DNA from: GWC2-45-19 sp964358085 | Lineage (GTDB): Bacteria > Patescibacteriota > Microgenomatia > CAZETR01 > Amesbacteraceae | Direction of reading: 5' to 3' | Assembly: GCA_964358085.1 (NCBI GenBank) | Contig: CAYHNU010000032.1 | Span: 1 to 6,636 of the forward strand | Length of the DNA: 6,636 bases | Shown: piece by piece, positions 5,503 to 6,636 of the stretch | Position numbering within the stretch: position 1 is the stretch's first letter | Layout: every line of letters starts with the position of its first letter | The notes under the pieces: generated by a model | What the model was told of the DNA's origin: nothing | Database searches by the model: none | What the model saw: the letters and a program-made list of their open reading frames with translations, nothing else | Translations under genes and position numbers: made by a program

Positions 5503-6164
5503 TAAATATGTTCGACATGTTTTCTGGTTAAACGGTGTTTAAGATAATAGTAAACCGGAGGAATCACAAAAAATATGGCCCCTACTGCAATCATCCATCC
5601 AAACATCTGTTGCTGTGGGATTGAATCGAAGAAAATAAACATAATTATCGTCCATGGAATAGGGACGACTAGGCTTACCAGGTAATACGCCGGAAATTTT
5701 ATTGCCGTAAATCCGGCAGCATAGGAAATATAGTCTGAAATAAATCCTTGGAAAAATCGCATGGCGACAAGCAATTTTACGCCCTCATGCAAAGCAATGT
5801 GATCAACTTTAGACATGGCCTCTTTCCCGACCAGCTTTACAACAATGCCCCTTCCAAATCTCCTGGCAATCCAAAAGTTAGTGAAGCTGCTCACGACTGT
5901 TGCCAGATATATATAAATGACTGCCCACTTACCAAACACTGCAAAACCCAAGATGACAAAGGGGGTTCCTTGTATCGGCGCAAATATATGAGTAAGTACA
6001 ATCAGAAAGATCAGCACTACTATCCCCCATACACCGGACTCAGTCACCAGTTGTTGGATTTTGGTCAAGCCTATTGTCTTTTGAATGTACAACAATATTC
6101 CCGAGACAAAGGAAATGATCAACAAAAAAAGCAACGCTTTTTTAATTACTTCCTTCTTACTCAT
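5502..6164 (-). CDS. TVP38/TMEM64 (DedA-superfamily, VTT domain) membrane protein
   Basis: The 220-residue membrane protein has hydrophobic segments at about 10-26, 46-62, 66-78, 82-99, 158-180 and 187-207. Family marks: the re-entrant region APIQGTPFVILGFAVFG (62-78), SFTNFWIARRFGR (93-105), and RFFQGFISDYISYAAGFTAI (136-155) followed by FPAYYLVSLVVPIPW (157-171), the usual 'R-x-P-x-x-D..aG' block of the SNARE-associated/VTT domain with one proline replaced. Members are linked to lipid scrambling and membrane homeostasis; the substrate here is not known. Its ATG overlaps the stop of the upstream CCA-enzyme gene as ATGA (6161-6164), so translation is probably coupled. Its TAA stop (5502-5504) includes the terminal base of the DUF559 element. 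Confidence 0.9.
   Translation of the reverse strand: MSKKEVIKKALLFLLIISFVSGILLYIQKTIGLTKIQQLVTESGVWGIVVLIFLIVLTHIFAPIQGTPFVILGFAVFGKWAVIYIYLATVVSSFTNFWIARRFGRGIVVKLVGKEAMSKVDHIALHEGVKLLVAMRFFQGFISDYISYAAGFTAIKFPAYYLVSLVVPIPWTIIMFIFFDSIPQQQMFGWMIAVGAIFFVIPPVYYYLKHRLTRKHVEHI
5503..5507. repeat. Right copy of the 5-bp direct repeat flanking the DUF559 element
   Basis: TAAAT immediately follows the terminal GGGTGAGTT and equals the copy at 5049-5053. The match extends to six bases (TAAATA) only if the first base of the left terminus is counted. Confidence 0.5.
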
Positions 6165-6636
6165 GCTAGTGTTTTCAGTTTTTCCATCAACACCGCTTTC
6201 TCATTAGGTAGTCCTTTTTCTACCTCAGCAAATAACGCTTCCAGATATTTACCCACTATCGGTCCGGGTTTGAGTTTTTTTGTTTTCATCACATCGTTAC
6301 CGTTTATTTTTAAGTCTTGGATCGAAAACGGCTGCTTTTGCACGTCTAATAGTCTTTTCTTGAAATCCTCTAATCTCCAGCTGGTAGCTCTGGCCCCGCC
6401 ACCCAACCTGTCTGCTACCCGCAATGTTAGCATGTCCGGCATATTAGACAGCCCCACGTTTTTGAGGATTCTTCTGATAGCACTATCCGTCTGATTCTCG
6501 TTCACCGTGAATTGATGCCACCTGACCAGCTTTACAAATTTGTCTTTTTCTTCGTTAGAAAATCGCAGACGGACCGCAATGCTTTCCGCAATTCTGGCCG
6601 ACTCCATCTCATGATTGTAAAAAGTTATCCTCCCGT
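6161..6636 (-). CDS. cca: CCA-adding enzyme / tRNA nucleotidyltransferase, C-terminal part (partial)
   Basis: The frame is open to the right edge, giving 157 full codons that begin GRITFYNHEMESARIAESIA; NHE and RLRFSNEE match the second half of the HD domain of bacterial CCA-adding enzymes. Then come LVRWHQF, LTLRVADRLGGGARAT, and the C-terminal block IQDLKINGNDVMKTKKLKPG, followed by IVGKYLEALFAEVEKG and LPNEK, which is diagnostic of the family. The enzyme adds or repairs the tRNA 3' CCA end. The head and neck domains and the catalytic aspartates lie outside the window. The ATG at 6605-6607 is internal, not the start, since conserved sequence continues upstream. The TGA stop overlaps the next gene's start. 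Confidence 0.92.
   Translation of the reverse strand, partial: GRITFYNHEMESARIAESIAVRLRFSNEEKDKFVKLVRWHQFTVNENQTDSAIRRILKNVGLSNMPDMLTLRVADRLGGGARATSWRLEDFKKRLLDVQKQPFSIQDLKINGNDVMKTKKLKPGPIVGKYLEALFAEVEKGLPNEKAVLMEKLKTLA

Noticed and set aside
5748..6494. A 248-codon open frame on the + strand
   Set aside because: It lies antisense to the DedA-type and CCA-enzyme genes, both with clear family motifs, and its translation has no recognisable domain.
6605..6607. ATG as the start of the CCA-enzyme gene
   Set aside because: Conserved HD-domain sequence continues upstream in frame to the window edge, so this Met is internal.

Overview
The window looks like a fragment of a Candidate Phyla Radiation (Patescibacteria) genome, most like the Microgenomates. 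This is inferred from gene content and compactness: start codons overlap upstream stops, spacings are 1 to 5 nt, Shine-Dalgarno sites are few, SecD and SecF are separate and short, and a nucleotidyltransferase-type winged-helix protein sits beside an AbrB protein. TGA acts as a stop at three clear gene ends, so the standard bacterial code fits. No contig-level or phylogenetic evidence is available here.

Layout, left to right on the + strand: the 3' end of an unassigned gene (to 137), overlapping a membrane-anchored DUF3048/YerB-like protein (134-1282); a short spacer with two tandem 13-nt palindromes; an AT-rich DUF2268-type zinc protease gene (1364-2002); a candidate promoter and a 94-nt three-hairpin palindromic repeat (2053-2146); then a tight operon of a winged-helix/nucleotidyltransferase-like protein, a 60-residue AbrB-like protein, SecD and SecF (2151-5055). 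After secF lies a compact 449-bp element (5054-5502) with a DUF559 (Vsr-like) endonuclease gene between palindromic repeats. On the minus strand, converging on it, are a TVP38/DedA-type membrane protein (5502-6164) and the 3' part of a CCA-adding enzyme gene (6161 to the edge), joined by an ATGA overlap.

SecD and SecF form the auxiliary membrane complex that uses the proton gradient to help complete Sec export, and they are probably co-transcribed with the two putative DNA-binding proteins before them. The DedA-type protein and CCA-adding enzyme are ordinary chromosomal housekeeping genes.

The most unusual object is the DUF559 element. It has 9-bp terminal inverted repeats (AACTCACCC / GGGTGAGTT), two near-identical hairpins, a flush 5-bp direct repeat TAAAT on both sides as expected of a target-site duplication, and an endonuclease gene whose last 12 codons and stop lie inside its right-hand repeat. 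Its termini also supply part of the stop codons of both neighbours. The larger palindrome at 2053-2146 has the same outer/inner arm plan without a nuclease gene and may be a non-autonomous relative. Together they suggest a minimal transposable or REP-like system built around a Vsr-fold nuclease; mobility is inferred, not shown.
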